From contig CAYPQD010000025.1 in NCBI GenBank assembly GCA_964412785.1, positions 1-32,546 on the forward strand: a stretch of DNA of 32,546 bases, given 5' to 3'. Below are positions 1 to 8,171 of this stretch, one piece after another. The DNA is from UBA5336 sp964412785. Its GTDB lineage: Bacteria; Pseudomonadota; Alphaproteobacteria; Caulobacterales; Hyphomonadaceae. Position numbers and translations under genes: made by a program. The notes below the pieces were generated by a model. That model searched no databases. It was not told the DNA's origin and was given only the letters and a program-made list of their open reading frames with translations. Numbering within the stretch: position 1 is the first letter of the stretch; each line of letters starts with the position of its first letter.

Positions 1-230
1 TCAGCGCCGGATCGTCCCTGAAGCTCTGCCTCGTCGGCGCCGGCGAGGCCGACCTCTATCCCCGCCTCGGGCGCACCATGGAGTGGGACACCGCAGCCGG
101 ACAGGCTGTGGCCGAGGCCGCTGGCGCGCGTGTCCTCTGCGAGGATGGCACGCCGCTCCTCTACGGCAAACGCGAGCGCGGCTATGACAACCCCCACTTC
201 ATCGTCTATGGCGACGTGGCCCCTGCCTGA
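1..230 (+). CDS. cysQ: 3'(2'),5'-bisphosphate nucleotidase CysQ, C-terminal part
   Basis: This is the last 75 codons of a gene that begins before the window; the reading frame starts at base 3 and ends with TGA at 228-230. The visible part has the features of the CysQ C-terminus in the inositol monophosphatase fold: a GSSLKLCLVGAGEADLYPR-type segment, then WDTAAG, the conserved motif that contributes a metal-binding aspartate, and a terminal NPHFIVYG strand. CysQ hydrolyses 3'-phosphoadenosine 5'-phosphate to AMP, removing an inhibitory by-product of sulfate assimilation; it is usually cytoplasmic or loosely attached to the inner membrane. The N-terminal metal-binding motifs are not in the window, so activity cannot be judged. 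A gap of 119 bp separates it from the next gene, so co-transcription with the polysaccharide genes is uncertain. Confidence 0.88.
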   Translation, partial: SAGSSLKLCLVGAGEADLYPRLGRTMEWDTAAGQAVAEAAGARVLCEDGTPLLYGKRERGYDNPHFIVYGDVAPA

Positions 231-349
231 CGACCCCTGGCTGCGCTGCGGCCCCGGTCTGGCAAGCCGCTTGCACTCCCCTCTGGCGCGAATGCGCCTC
301 CTGGCCCTGTGACGGCCATCAGACAGGCGTGCGGATGAGGTGAACGGCG

Positions 350-1459
350 ATGCACTGGATGGGCTGGGGTCTTGCGCTGGCTGCGCTTGTCATCGCCCAC
401 GGCCTGCGCGCGCCAGGCCGCGGTCCGGCCCGGGCTGCCACCGCCTTCCTCCTCGCATTCGTCGTATCTGCCGGAGTGATCCGCGCGGGGGCCGACCGTC
501 TGGGTCTGCAGCGCCCCACCGATTTCGACCGGGTGGTCAACCACGCAATCGCGATAACCCTTCAGGATCCCGCGCCGCTGATCGTGTTCTCTGGCGCAAG
601 CTTCTCGCGCAACGGAATTGACGACGCGCGCCTGACACGCGCCCTGCGCGAGGCGGGCTACCCACACCGGGTCGTCAGCCTCAGCCTGGAGGCCGCCCCG
701 TTCGCCGAGCGCGCCGCCCATCTCGACCAGTTCATCGCCGAAACCGGGCGGGTGCCGGACCTCGTCTTCATGGAAGTCTCCGCAGCGTTCGACGTGCGCC
801 CAGGTATCGTCTTCGACAATTCCAAGTTCTCCGTCCGCGCCATCGAGCAGTTCGACCTGCCGCGCGCCGGCTCGGCTGCACGCGGGCTGGCCGCAGGCCA
901 TTGCGCCGGGCTTGCAGCGTGCGCCAGGGACAGCCTGCTCATTGCCGCCCATGCGCTTGTGAACGCATCCAACACCGGCCTGCTTTCGCGCGCGCAACCG
1001 GCCCGCGAGGCCGGGTCCCTTGCCGCCTTTGACCCGGCCACAACCCCGCGCGAGACGATCGACCCGCTCACCCGCGCCCGTAAGCTGCGTGAGACCGTCG
1101 CACGGGTGTCGGAGAGCCCGGCCTGGGTGCGCCGCGAACGCACCGCCCAGCGCGCCCGCCTGCTCAGCCTTGGTGTGCGCGAGGTCGGCTACTACCTGCC
1201 GCCGGTGATCGACCCGCCCATGCGGGCCTATCTCGCCGGCCTGTGCGAGACCGAGTTTGCCGGCCTGCCCTGCCTGGCGCCGGACGATCCTGCCCTGCTC
1301 GCCGCGCTCGACCGCGATGTCTGGCTCGACGAGACCCATCTGCTCGATGCCGGCACGGCGCTCTATTCGCGCTGGCTGGCGGCGCGGCTGACCGGCAGCG
1401 GCTGGCTGGATACACCAGCCCGGGCGCCTTCGATCGCGGGGCTGGGGGCGGGGCGATGA
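350..1459 (+). CDS. SGNH-like membrane protein paired with MBOAT acetyltransferase
   Basis: A 369-residue protein with two hydrophobic segments near the N-terminus (about 5-20 and 30-46), followed by a domain expected to face the periplasm. It carries an SGNH/GDSL-like block I, G82-A-S84-F-S-R-N-G, with Ser84 as candidate nucleophile, and a late D327-E-T-H330 that fits the DxxH block V. This is the layout of the AlgJ/AlgX/DltD/PatB class, which works with MBOAT proteins to transfer acyl groups to extracellular glycans. Overall similarity to a named family is not obvious to me. GAGGTGA at 337-343 lies 6 bp before the ATG, supporting this start. The stop overlaps the next start (ATGA), so the two are translationally coupled. 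The role as acetyl-transfer partner is inferred from motifs and this coupling. Confidence 0.72.
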   Translation: MHWMGWGLALAALVIAHGLRAPGRGPARAATAFLLAFVVSAGVIRAGADRLGLQRPTDFDRVVNHAIAITLQDPAPLIVFSGASFSRNGIDDARLTRALREAGYPHRVVSLSLEAAPFAERAAHLDQFIAETGRVPDLVFMEVSAAFDVRPGIVFDNSKFSVRAIEQFDLPRAGSAARGLAAGHCAGLAACARDSLLIAAHALVNASNTGLLSRAQPAREAGSLAAFDPATTPRETIDPLTRARKLRETVARVSESPAWVRRERTAQRARLLSLGVREVGYYLPPVIDPPMRAYLAGLCETEFAGLPCLAPDDPALLAALDRDVWLDETHLLDAGTALYSRWLAARLTGSGWLDTPARAPSIAGLGAGR

Positions 1460-2880
1460 TCTTCACAGAGCCCGTCTTCTTCGCCTTCCTCACGGCCGTC
1501 CTGACCGCCTACTGGCTGCTGCGCTGCCGGGACCACCGGCTCGACCTGCTGCTCGCCGCCTCGGCCCTGTTCTACGGCTGGTGGGACTGGCGGTTCCTCG
1601 GCCTGATCGCGCTGGTCGTCCTCATCACCTGGATCGCCGGACGCGAGGCCGCTTCGCGTCCGGCCGGCGACCGGGTACGGCGCCGCTGGCTCGCCGGCGC
1701 GATCGCGATCAATCTCGGCGTGCTCGCGAGCTTCAAGTATTTCGGCTTCTTTACCGAAAGCGCGCTGCGTCTCGCCGAGGCAGCGGGCCTGCAGCTCTCC
1801 TGGCCGACGGTCAACCTGCTGCTGCCGGTCGGCATCTCCTTCTATGTCTTCCAGGCAATCAGCTATCTCGTCGATGTCGCCCGCGGCGACCTCGCCCCGG
1901 AGCGCAGGCTGCGCCGGCTCGCACTCTATATCGGCTTCTTCCCGCAGCTGGTGGCCGGGCCGATCGTGCGTGCGGCGTCATTCTTCCCGCAAATGGCGCG
2001 CGACAAGCGCCTCTCCGGTGCGCTCATAGCGTCGGGCGTGCGCCTCTTCATCCTCGGTTTCATCTACAAGGCCGGCGTCGCCGACAATCTCGCCCCCTTC
2101 ATCGACCCGGTTTTCGGCGATCCGATGCGCCCGGGCGACAGCGACCTCGCCGCCTGGAGCAATGGCGCGCTGATCGGCGCGACCCTCGCCTTCGCGGCCC
2201 AGATCTATTTCGATTTCGCAGGCTACTCGCTGATGGCGATCGGGGTCGCCCGGCTGTTCGGCTTCCACATTCCGCGCAATTTCGACACCCCCTATGCGGC
2301 ACGCTCGATCGCCGATTTCTGGCGGCGCTGGCACATTTCCCTGTCCTCATGGCTGCGCGATTATGTCTACATCCCGCTCGGCGGCAGTCGCGGCCGCGCC
2401 GGCCAGACGGCTCGCAACCTCATGGTGACCATGCTGCTCGGCGGCCTCTGGCATGGCGCAGCCTGGACCTTCGTCGCCTGGGGCGCCCTGCACGGCGCAG
2501 CGCTTGTCATCCAGCGCCATCTCTTGCGAACCGGCGGGCGCACGCTCGGGCCGCTCGCGGCGCTTCTGGCCACCCAGCTGTTCGTGCTGCTCGCATGGGT
2601 GCCATTCCGCGCTGATGGGTTCTCAGACACGCTCGACGTCTGGTCGGCCTTTGCCGGCCTGCGCGCCGGCGGGCCCGGGAGCTTGCCGGCGGTCGTCCTT
2701 GCGGTCCCGCTCCTGATCCTTGCCGATATGCTGATGGCGCGAGCGGACGTGCGCCGGCTCGCCCGCCGACCGGTTCTGCGCCATCCTCTCGTTTACGGCA
2801 GTGCCGCTGGCGCGCTCGCTGCCCTTGCCCTGGCTCTCTACCCCCTGGAGGCCGCCCCCTTCGTGTATTTCCAGTTCTGA
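1456..2880 (+). CDS. MBOAT family O-acetyltransferase (AlgI-like)
   Basis: A 474-residue polytopic inner-membrane protein of the membrane-bound O-acyltransferase family. The start at 1456 is chosen because it overlaps the upstream stop as ATGA; the open frame extends further upstream without a better start. Family landmarks are the LLPVGISFYVFQAISYLVD segment (about 123-140), QLVAGPIVR (164-172), DFWRRWHISLSSWLRDYVYIPLGG (287-310) and GGLWHGAAW (329-337), with His333 as the expected catalytic histidine and His293 also conserved. These proteins move an acetyl group from a cytoplasmic donor across the membrane to a partner that modifies an extracellular polysaccharide. Its length matches AlgI and relatives. 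The partner is almost certainly the upstream SGNH-like protein. The glycan is unknown; true alginate genes are not seen here. Confidence 0.9.
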   Translation: MIFTEPVFFAFLTAVLTAYWLLRCRDHRLDLLLAASALFYGWWDWRFLGLIALVVLITWIAGREAASRPAGDRVRRRWLAGAIAINLGVLASFKYFGFFTESALRLAEAAGLQLSWPTVNLLLPVGISFYVFQAISYLVDVARGDLAPERRLRRLALYIGFFPQLVAGPIVRAASFFPQMARDKRLSGALIASGVRLFILGFIYKAGVADNLAPFIDPVFGDPMRPGDSDLAAWSNGALIGATLAFAAQIYFDFAGYSLMAIGVARLFGFHIPRNFDTPYAARSIADFWRRWHISLSSWLRDYVYIPLGGSRGRAGQTARNLMVTMLLGGLWHGAAWTFVAWGALHGAALVIQRHLLRTGGRTLGPLAALLATQLFVLLAWVPFRADGFSDTLDVWSAFAGLRAGGPGSLPAVVLAVPLLILADMLMARADVRRLARRPVLRHPLVYGSAAGALAALALALYPLEAAPFVYFQF

Positions 2881-2932
2881 CCGGTGCCCCCCGCGTGCTG
2901 GCCTGGACCCGACAGATGGAGTAAATGGACCC

Positions 2933-4027
2933 ATGACGACCCACACCCTCCTGCCGGCCGTCCTCTGCGGCGGGGTTGGCTCGCGCCTGTGGCCGCTGTC
3001 GCGGCGCGCCAGGCCGAAGCAGTTCCACGCGCTGGCCGGGCCGGAACCGATGCTGGTCGACACCCTTCGCCGCCTTGGCGCCCCGGCAGGGCTCAACGTC
3101 CTGCCGCCCCTGATCGTTGGCAGCGTCGCCCATGGCGACCTTCTGGAAGACGCACTGCGTGCCGCAGGGATCGCTGATGGCACAATCCTGACCGAGCCTG
3201 ATGGACGCAACAGCGCCCCGGCTGTCGCAATGGCCTGCCTGCATGCTCTGGAGTGCGCCGGGCCCGATGCGCTCGCCCTTGTCATGGCCTCCGACCACCA
3301 TGTCGGCCGGCCGGACGCGTTCCGCGAGGCGGTGTGCGCAGCCGCCGACATTGCGGCCGATGGCCGGCTTGTCACCTTCGGCATCCCCGCAACCCGGCCG
3401 GAGACCGGTTTCGGCTATATCCGCCGCGGCACCCCGCGCCTGCGGGGCTTTGACGTCGACCGCTTCATCGAAAAGCCGCCGCGCGCCGATGCGGAAGCAA
3501 TGCTCGCCGCCGGCGGCCATGACTGGAATTCGGGCATCTTTCTCGTCCACGCCGCGACGCTCCTTGCCGAGCTGGAGCGCCAACGCCCGCAAATGGCTGA
3601 CGCCGTCGCCCGCGCCTGGGCTGCACGCATTCGGGATGAACGGCGCATGACGCCCGACCGCGCCAGCTGGGAGACGATCGAGGGTGACAGCATCGACTAT
3701 GCGGTCATGGAGCAGACCAGCCTTGCCAGCGTCGTGCCGGTGGACATGGACTGGTCGGATGTTGGCAGTTGGGCTGCGATTGCCGAAATCGCGGCAGCTG
3801 GCGCGGATGCGAATGGCAACATGGCCCCGCCCGGTACAGTCCTCGTCGAGACCACGGGCAGCCTGGTGCATTCGCTGACCGGGCGGCTGGTGGCCCTCAT
3901 CGGCTGCGAGGATCTGGTCATCGTCGATACGCCTGACGCCCTGCTCGTCATGCCCGGTGAGAAGGCCCAGACGGTCAAGGCCGCCGTCGAGGCGCTCAGG
4001 TCCGCCGGCCGCGAGGACCTGCTATAG
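2933..4027 (+). CDS. manC: Mannose-1-phosphate guanylyltransferase
   Basis: A 364-residue nucleotidyltransferase that makes GDP-mannose from mannose-1-phosphate and GTP. The signature LCGGVGSRLWPLSR near residues 11-24, followed by PKQF, is the nucleotide-binding motif of this family; FIEKPP in the middle matches the F(V/I)EKP sugar-binding motif. The length fits the single-function form: the C-terminal phosphomannose isomerase domain of the bifunctional ManC/AlgA type (about 470 residues) is absent. The ATG at 2933 is preferred because the family N-terminus begins there and a GGAG lies 11 bp upstream; an in-frame upstream extension at 2801 would overlap the MBOAT gene and lacks family sequence. 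Placement after the MBOAT gene suggests supply of GDP-mannose or a derivative to a surface glycan. Confidence 0.88.
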   Translation: MTTHTLLPAVLCGGVGSRLWPLSRRARPKQFHALAGPEPMLVDTLRRLGAPAGLNVLPPLIVGSVAHGDLLEDALRAAGIADGTILTEPDGRNSAPAVAMACLHALECAGPDALALVMASDHHVGRPDAFREAVCAAADIAADGRLVTFGIPATRPETGFGYIRRGTPRLRGFDVDRFIEKPPRADAEAMLAAGGHDWNSGIFLVHAATLLAELERQRPQMADAVARAWAARIRDERRMTPDRASWETIEGDSIDYAVMEQTSLASVVPVDMDWSDVGSWAAIAEIAAAGADANGNMAPPGTVLVETTGSLVHSLTGRLVALIGCEDLVIVDTPDALLVMPGEKAQTVKAAVEALRSAGREDLL

Positions 4028-4041
4028 GTCGGTTTCCGACC
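4027..4041 (+). terminator. Short hairpin at the manC stop
   Basis: GGTCGG-TTT-CCGACC forms a perfect 6-bp stem with a 3-nt loop, starting on the last base of the manC stop codon. There is no T-tract, so it is only a weak candidate terminator between manC and the convergent antiporter gene. Confidence 0.35.
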
Positions 4042-4113
4042 AGATTGACCCACTTGGCCAGCCGTGTTTTCCGTCAGGGTAGTCGTCGCGCGCCCGTCCG
4101 CCAATGCCTGCCC

Positions 4114-6018
4114 TCAGGCGGCTTCGGCGTCCTTGTCCGTCTCGGGCTTGTCGCTCTCTTCGCGCGACATCGGCGGGCCGAAGCTGATCAGCGTCACGCC
4201 CTCGCCGCCCCGCGCCTCGCGCGCCGGGCCAAGGAAGGTCACCGCCCCGGCGCGCACTTCGGCCAGCAGGTCGGCCTGGGGCCGCTCGGCAATGAACTCG
4301 GCGAGCGTGTACTTGTCGGTAAGCGTCGTGCGGGAGAATCCCCAGCCCCGGTATTGGTCCCGGATGAGCCCATCATAGGAGCGCCCGCGCCGGATCAGCG
4401 TGCGCCCGCGCGTGCCCGGGCCGATGCTGCGGCTGTCAACCTCGTCGCCATCGCCCGTCGACAGCTGGAACACCCGGTGGCGGCCGAGCTCCGGAGCGAA
4501 ATGGCCCGAGACAAGCGCGTTGTAGGGTTCGTTCGCCGACAGGGCGATCGCCTGGCTGAAGCGCGAATGATCCAGCCGCACCTCGGCATCCTCGGAGAGC
4601 ACCTCGCCGAAAAATGTCTCAAGCCCCGCCTCGCGTGCCGGGCGCAGGCGCCGCCAGTTGCTGTCAGCGAGAATGGTCTCCACGCCGGCATCGCGCAGGG
4701 TGCGGGCGAACTCGACGCTGAACGGATTGACCCCGATGAGCAGCACGCCCGGCTTCTCCTTGCGCGCGAGGCCAAGGCGCCGCGACAACGGGCTGATGGT
4801 AAAGCCGTGCAGGACAACCGTTGCAAACACCATGGCAAAGGCAAGCGGGGTGATCCGGTCTGCGCCATAGAAGTCGAACTGGCTGGTCCGCGACAGCTCG
4901 ATCAGGCGCTGGCCGAACAGGCTGGAGACGGCCACCGCAACGATACCCCGAGGCGCGATCCAGCCAAGCAGGAGCGCCTCATTGCGGGTCAGCGTGCCAT
5001 AGGTCGATATCCACACGGACAGCGGCCGCACCACGAACAGCATGGCCACAAGGAAGGCGAGGGTCTGCACCGTCAGCGCCGAGGCGATGATGTCGGGCGT
5101 GAGGTTGGCCGTCAGGATGACGAACACGCCGGAGACCAGGAGGACGGCAATGTCCTCCTTGAACTTGCGCAGCTCCGAAAGGCCGGCGAGCCTGGAGTTG
5201 GCGAGGGTCATGCCATAGGCCGTGACGGCGACCAGGCCGGTCTCCTGCTCCACCTGTTCTGACAGCGCATAGCAGAGGATCAGGCTGGCAAAGATCAGCG
5301 GCGCCTTCAGATATTCCGGTGTCCAGCCGGCGCGGAAGGCGCGCGACATGGCGAATCCGAACGCAACGCCCAGCGCTGTGCCGACTGCGGCGGCAAACAA
5401 CACCCACATGGCGATGCCGACCGTAGACTCGCCGTTAGAGGCAACGCGCACCACCTCATAGGCGACCACGGCAAACAGGGCGCCGACCGGGTCGTTGACA
5501 ATGCCTTCCCATTTCAGAGTGGCGCCAACCTTGCCGCCGAGCTTCGACTGACGCAGCAGCGGCATGATCACCGTCGGCCCGGTAACCACCATGACACCGG
5601 CGAAGACCACAGCGCTCGCCCAGTCAAGGCCGGCTGCATATTTCGCCGCCAGCGTCCCGAGACCCCACGCCAGAGGGCCGCCGACAAACACCATCCGGCG
5701 GACGACCGCACCGGCATCGCGCAGGTTCTCGAACTTCAGAACGAGGCCGCCCTCGAACAGGATCACCGCGACCGCCAGCGCGATCACCGGGCGCAGCAGG
5801 TCGCCGAAGGCGCGCTGCGGGTTGAGCAGCGGTTCGCCGAAAATTGCCGCCCAGAGCGGGCCCACCGACAGACCGGCGAGCGCCATCAGAACGATCGCCG
5901 GCGCCTGGATCCGCCAGGCCAGCCACTGCGCGCCAAGGCCAAGGGCGCCGATCAGCGCCACCGCCATGAAAACGGCATTGTCGGCGGCGCCCGCCAGGAG
6001 ATAGGGCAAGTCAAACAT
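4114..6018 (-). CDS. Cation:proton antiporter with C-terminal RCK-like domain
   Basis: A 634-residue inner-membrane protein. The first roughly 400 residues are a run of about 12-13 hydrophobic helices typical of the monovalent cation:proton antiporter superfamily. Markers are ILFEGGLVLKF, the VVTGPTVIMPLL segment and WEGIVNDPVGALF, whose ND pair is the ion-binding signature of electroneutral CPA1-type exchangers. After about residue 410 comes a soluble domain with KPGVLLIGVNPFSVEFARTL, a Rossmann-like RCK/TrkA-N start, so nucleotide or ion gating is possible. It probably exchanges Na+ or K+ for H+; the sequence does not tell which. The start lies 41 bp downstream of the 174-residue gene on the same strand, so they may be co-transcribed. 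Confidence 0.87.
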   Translation of the reverse strand: MFDLPYLLAGAADNAVFMAVALIGALGLGAQWLAWRIQAPAIVLMALAGLSVGPLWAAIFGEPLLNPQRAFGDLLRPVIALAVAVILFEGGLVLKFENLRDAGAVVRRMVFVGGPLAWGLGTLAAKYAAGLDWASAVVFAGVMVVTGPTVIMPLLRQSKLGGKVGATLKWEGIVNDPVGALFAVVAYEVVRVASNGESTVGIAMWVLFAAAVGTALGVAFGFAMSRAFRAGWTPEYLKAPLIFASLILCYALSEQVEQETGLVAVTAYGMTLANSRLAGLSELRKFKEDIAVLLVSGVFVILTANLTPDIIASALTVQTLAFLVAMLFVVRPLSVWISTYGTLTRNEALLLGWIAPRGIVAVAVSSLFGQRLIELSRTSQFDFYGADRITPLAFAMVFATVVLHGFTISPLSRRLGLARKEKPGVLLIGVNPFSVEFARTLRDAGVETILADSNWRRLRPAREAGLETFFGEVLSEDAEVRLDHSRFSQAIALSANEPYNALVSGHFAPELGRHRVFQLSTGDGDEVDSRSIGPGTRGRTLIRRGRSYDGLIRDQYRGWGFSRTTLTDKYTLAEFIAERPQADLLAEVRAGAVTFLGPAREARGGEGVTLISFGPPMSREESDKPETDKDAEAA

Positions 6019-6059
6019 CAGGGCTCTTGTCCTTTGCCGGTCCGCCGGGCCTTCGCCGA

Positions 6060-6584
6060 TCAGGTTTCGGCCGTGTCGATATCACGCGCAAAATCGAAGC
6101 CGATTTCACGGGTTCCATAATCGCCCTCGCGATACCGCTCAATCTTGTCGGCAAACCAGAGGTGAACATGGTCGAACACTGCCTGATAGAAAGGCGTCGG
6201 GTCGGTCTCTGCAAGCGGGAGTTCGAAGGTGTATGTGCTGCCGCCCTTGATTTCCACTTCGAACCGGTCGCCGAGCTTGCGACATTCCAGCGTCAGGCGA
6301 AGCCAGTCGGTACCCTTGGTGACGCGGACTGCCAGCCCGAATGACACCGGGCCGAGCGGGCGGAAGCCGCGCGGTGCGACCGAAAATGCCTTGTCGCCAT
6401 AGGGTTTGGGCTCGAACGGGCCATAGGGCGGCACCAGGCGGACACATACGCCGTCCCGCGCATCGAGGAATGCGCAAAGGCCCTCGCGCAGGTCCTCCGC
6501 AAGCCGCCTTATCCGGTCATAATTCGCAGCCGCGAGTGCCTGATAGGTCTCGACCGTCTCAAGCAGGGTCTCGAAGCGTCCCAT
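6060..6584 (-). CDS. Hypothetical soluble protein, 174 aa
   Basis: I do not recognise this family. The product has no signal peptide or membrane segment. It begins with a helical stretch (residues 1-40, MGRFETLLETVETYQ...), then has a beta-rich region with many aromatic and proline residues (PPYGPFEPKPYGDKAF) and a charged helix near the end (FADKIERYREGDYG). It contains two cysteines but no metal-binding cluster and no known catalytic motif. The open frame extends upstream to 6731, but that extension is low-quality Ala/Arg-rich sequence; the ATG at 6584 begins the part with sensible composition. It lies directly upstream of the antiporter on the same strand with a 41-bp gap, which hints at co-expression but not function. 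Confidence 0.65.
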   Translation of the reverse strand: MGRFETLLETVETYQALAAANYDRIRRLAEDLREGLCAFLDARDGVCVRLVPPYGPFEPKPYGDKAFSVAPRGFRPLGPVSFGLAVRVTKGTDWLRLTLECRKLGDRFEVEIKGGSTYTFELPLAETDPTPFYQAVFDHVHLWFADKIERYREGDYGTREIGFDFARDIDTAET

Positions 6585-6704
6585 GGCATGGCCTCCCGGG
6601 CTTCGCCGAAGCATCGGCAAGCGCCGACTTATACCGTGCTGCATGGACCCAAAACCGATCCACGCAGCGCAGGGCAAGCGCGTCGGCGCCCCATGCGCCG
6701 TGGC

Positions 6705-6726
6705 CGCGGATGAGTCTTCATCCGCG
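6705..6726. repeat. Perfect 9-bp inverted repeat with 4-nt loop
   Basis: CGCGGATGA-GTCT-TCATCCGCG forms a 9-bp hairpin between two minus-strand genes (stop at 6789, start at 6584). No T-tract follows on either strand. It may be a factor-assisted terminator, an RNA-stabilising 3' end, or a protein-binding palindrome; the loop region contains GAGTC, a GANTC methylation site. The rest of the 204-bp gap 6585-6788 shows no other feature that I can support. Confidence 0.5.
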
Positions 6727-6788
6727 CACATTAGTATTAGCCTTCACGGAGCGTTGCGGCAAATCGGGACGTCAACGGGCCTGCACGG

Positions 6789-7193
6789 TCAGTCCGGATC
6801 GTAGCGCAGGTGGCGGTGCCAGTAGAGATGCAGGCCCAGATAGCTGAGCCCGATGCCAAAGCTGCTCGCCCCAAGTGCCGGCATGATGACACCGCGCAGC
6901 GGCGAGAAGATGATCTCAAGGCAGATGGCAAAGCCCAGCGCCACCATTGCGGCCACACCGCGCCGGTGGAGGCCGATGGTCAGTGCCGTCCAGATCGTCA
7001 TCGACGAGAAGGCCGACGCGCGCACAACATAGTCCTGCAAGGGCAGGACCGTGTCGGCCACCTCGGCAAAGGTGACCGTCTTCAGGGCCACGATCACGGC
7101 GATCACGCCGGTGACGCCCGTGGCGATCTGTTCAAGGCGGCGGTCCATCCAGACGCTCGGCCCGCGCTCCTCGTCGGCGGTCATCTCGCTCAT
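6789..7193 (-). CDS. Hypothetical small membrane protein, 134 aa
   Basis: No family is recognised. After a short charged N-terminus (about 20 residues) there are three or four hydrophobic segments, near residues 23-44, 60-76, 80-100 and 104-124, ending in a His/Arg-rich tail (LYWHRHLRYDPD). The first loop contains FAEVADTVLPLQDYVVRAS, and the size and helix spacing suggest a four-helix membrane protein, perhaps related in shape to phosphate-starvation or DUF-type small permease-like proteins, but I see no decisive motif. It lies 96 bp downstream of motA on the same strand and 204 bp upstream of the next gene. The start at 7193 is followed within a few codons by another ATG, so the exact N-terminus is uncertain. 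Confidence 0.6.
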   Translation of the reverse strand: MSEMTADEERGPSVWMDRRLEQIATGVTGVIAVIVALKTVTFAEVADTVLPLQDYVVRASAFSSMTIWTALTIGLHRRGVAAMVALGFAICLEIIFSPLRGVIMPALGASSFGIGLSYLGLHLYWHRHLRYDPD

Positions 7194-7289
7194 CGGTCTG
7201 CCTTTTCGCGCTCAAACGGGTTTCAACCGGGCTTAGCGAAGTTTCGATGACACACCGCAAAGACCGGCCCCGGGATTTCCTCGACCGCG

Positions 7290-8168
7290 TTAACCGGCGC
7301 GCCTTCGCGGGCGCCGGGATGCGGCGAGGGGCACCACCCGCGCCGGGATGGCAGCGGGACGGTAGGCCTGCGGGATGGCGCGCCGGCCGGCCTCGACCGC
7401 AGCATGGGGCGGGGCCCCCTGGCAATGGGCCGACAGGGTCGCGCGGATCACTTCCAGGGGCGCGGTGTCGGCCTCCACCACGTCGCCGAAGCGCGCCGCC
7501 AGCGGCCCGACCACGCCATAGGAGAGGAACACCCCGAGAAAGGTGCCCAGCAGGGCCCCGGCGATCAGGCCGCCAAGAATGTCGGTCGGCTGGTCGATCG
7601 CGGCCATGGTCTTGATGATGCCGAGAACCGCCGCGACAATGCCCAGTGCAGGCAGGGCATCGGCCAGTTGGATCAAGGCGCGCACCGCCTTCATCTGCTC
7701 CTCGCGGGCCTGCGCCGCGCTGCCGGCCAGCGCCTCGTCCAGCCGCGCGCCGGCGGACGGGTCGATCGCCAGCGCCTGCAGCGCCTCTGTGAGATAGGTG
7801 CACACGCTGGCGTCCTTCAGGGTCATCGGTGCGTTGGCAAAGCGCGGCGAGTCGGCGGGGACTTCCATGTCCGCCTCGATTGCAACAAAGCCGCCCCGGC
7901 GGACCTCGCCGAGCAATGCGCGCAAGAGGCCGATCAGGTCTTCATAGGCTTCCCGGCGCCAGCGCGGGCCGTGCAGCGCCCGCCAGAAGCCCAGCAGCGC
8001 CTCAGCCGATACCCGGGCGGAATTGGCAATCAGCAGCGTACCGAGCGCCGCGCCGCCGATCAGCGACAGTTCGAAGGGCAGGGCGGCCAGCACGCTGGCC
8101 CCGCCGGTCGAGGCAAGCGCCCCGGCGACCAGGATGAGGACAAGAAGCAGGCCGGCAAGCTGGAGCAT
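7290..8168 (-). CDS. motA: Flagellar motor stator protein MotA
   Basis: A 292-residue inner-membrane protein that, with MotB, forms the proton-conducting stator of the flagellar motor. Four hydrophobic segments are present, two N-terminal (about 3-20 and 32-50) and two later (about 172-190 and 200-222). Key residues fall at the same numbers as in E. coli MotA: the cytoplasmic R90 and E98 (in EVRRGGFVAIE) that face FliG, and prolines P173 (LADALPALGIVAAVLG) and P222 (YGVVGPLA) that control conformational change at the proton path. The ATG at 8168 is used; a GTG immediately upstream (8171) is an alternative. The last 40 residues are Pro/Arg/Ala-rich, ending RRPRRRAG, which is unusual. No motB is adjacent, as is also the case in Caulobacter. 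Confidence 0.92.
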   Translation of the reverse strand: MLQLAGLLLVLILVAGALASTGGASVLAALPFELSLIGGAALGTLLIANSARVSAEALLGFWRALHGPRWRREAYEDLIGLLRALLGEVRRGGFVAIEADMEVPADSPRFANAPMTLKDASVCTYLTEALQALAIDPSAGARLDEALAGSAAQAREEQMKAVRALIQLADALPALGIVAAVLGIIKTMAAIDQPTDILGGLIAGALLGTFLGVFLSYGVVGPLAARFGDVVEADTAPLEVIRATLSAHCQGAPPHAAVEAGRRAIPQAYRPAAIPARVVPLAASRRPRRRAG

Positions 8169-8171
8169 CAC

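Noticed and set aside
206..1339. Open frame of 377 codons on the minus strand opposite the SGNH-like gene
   Set aside because: The plus strand gene has a good ribosome site, membrane helices, block I and DxxH motifs and ATGA coupling; the minus frame has none.
4045..5262. Open frame of 405 codons on the plus strand opposite the antiporter
   Set aside because: It runs through the soluble and membrane coding part of the antiporter in antisense, with Arg/Ala/Gly/Gln-rich sequence and no domain.
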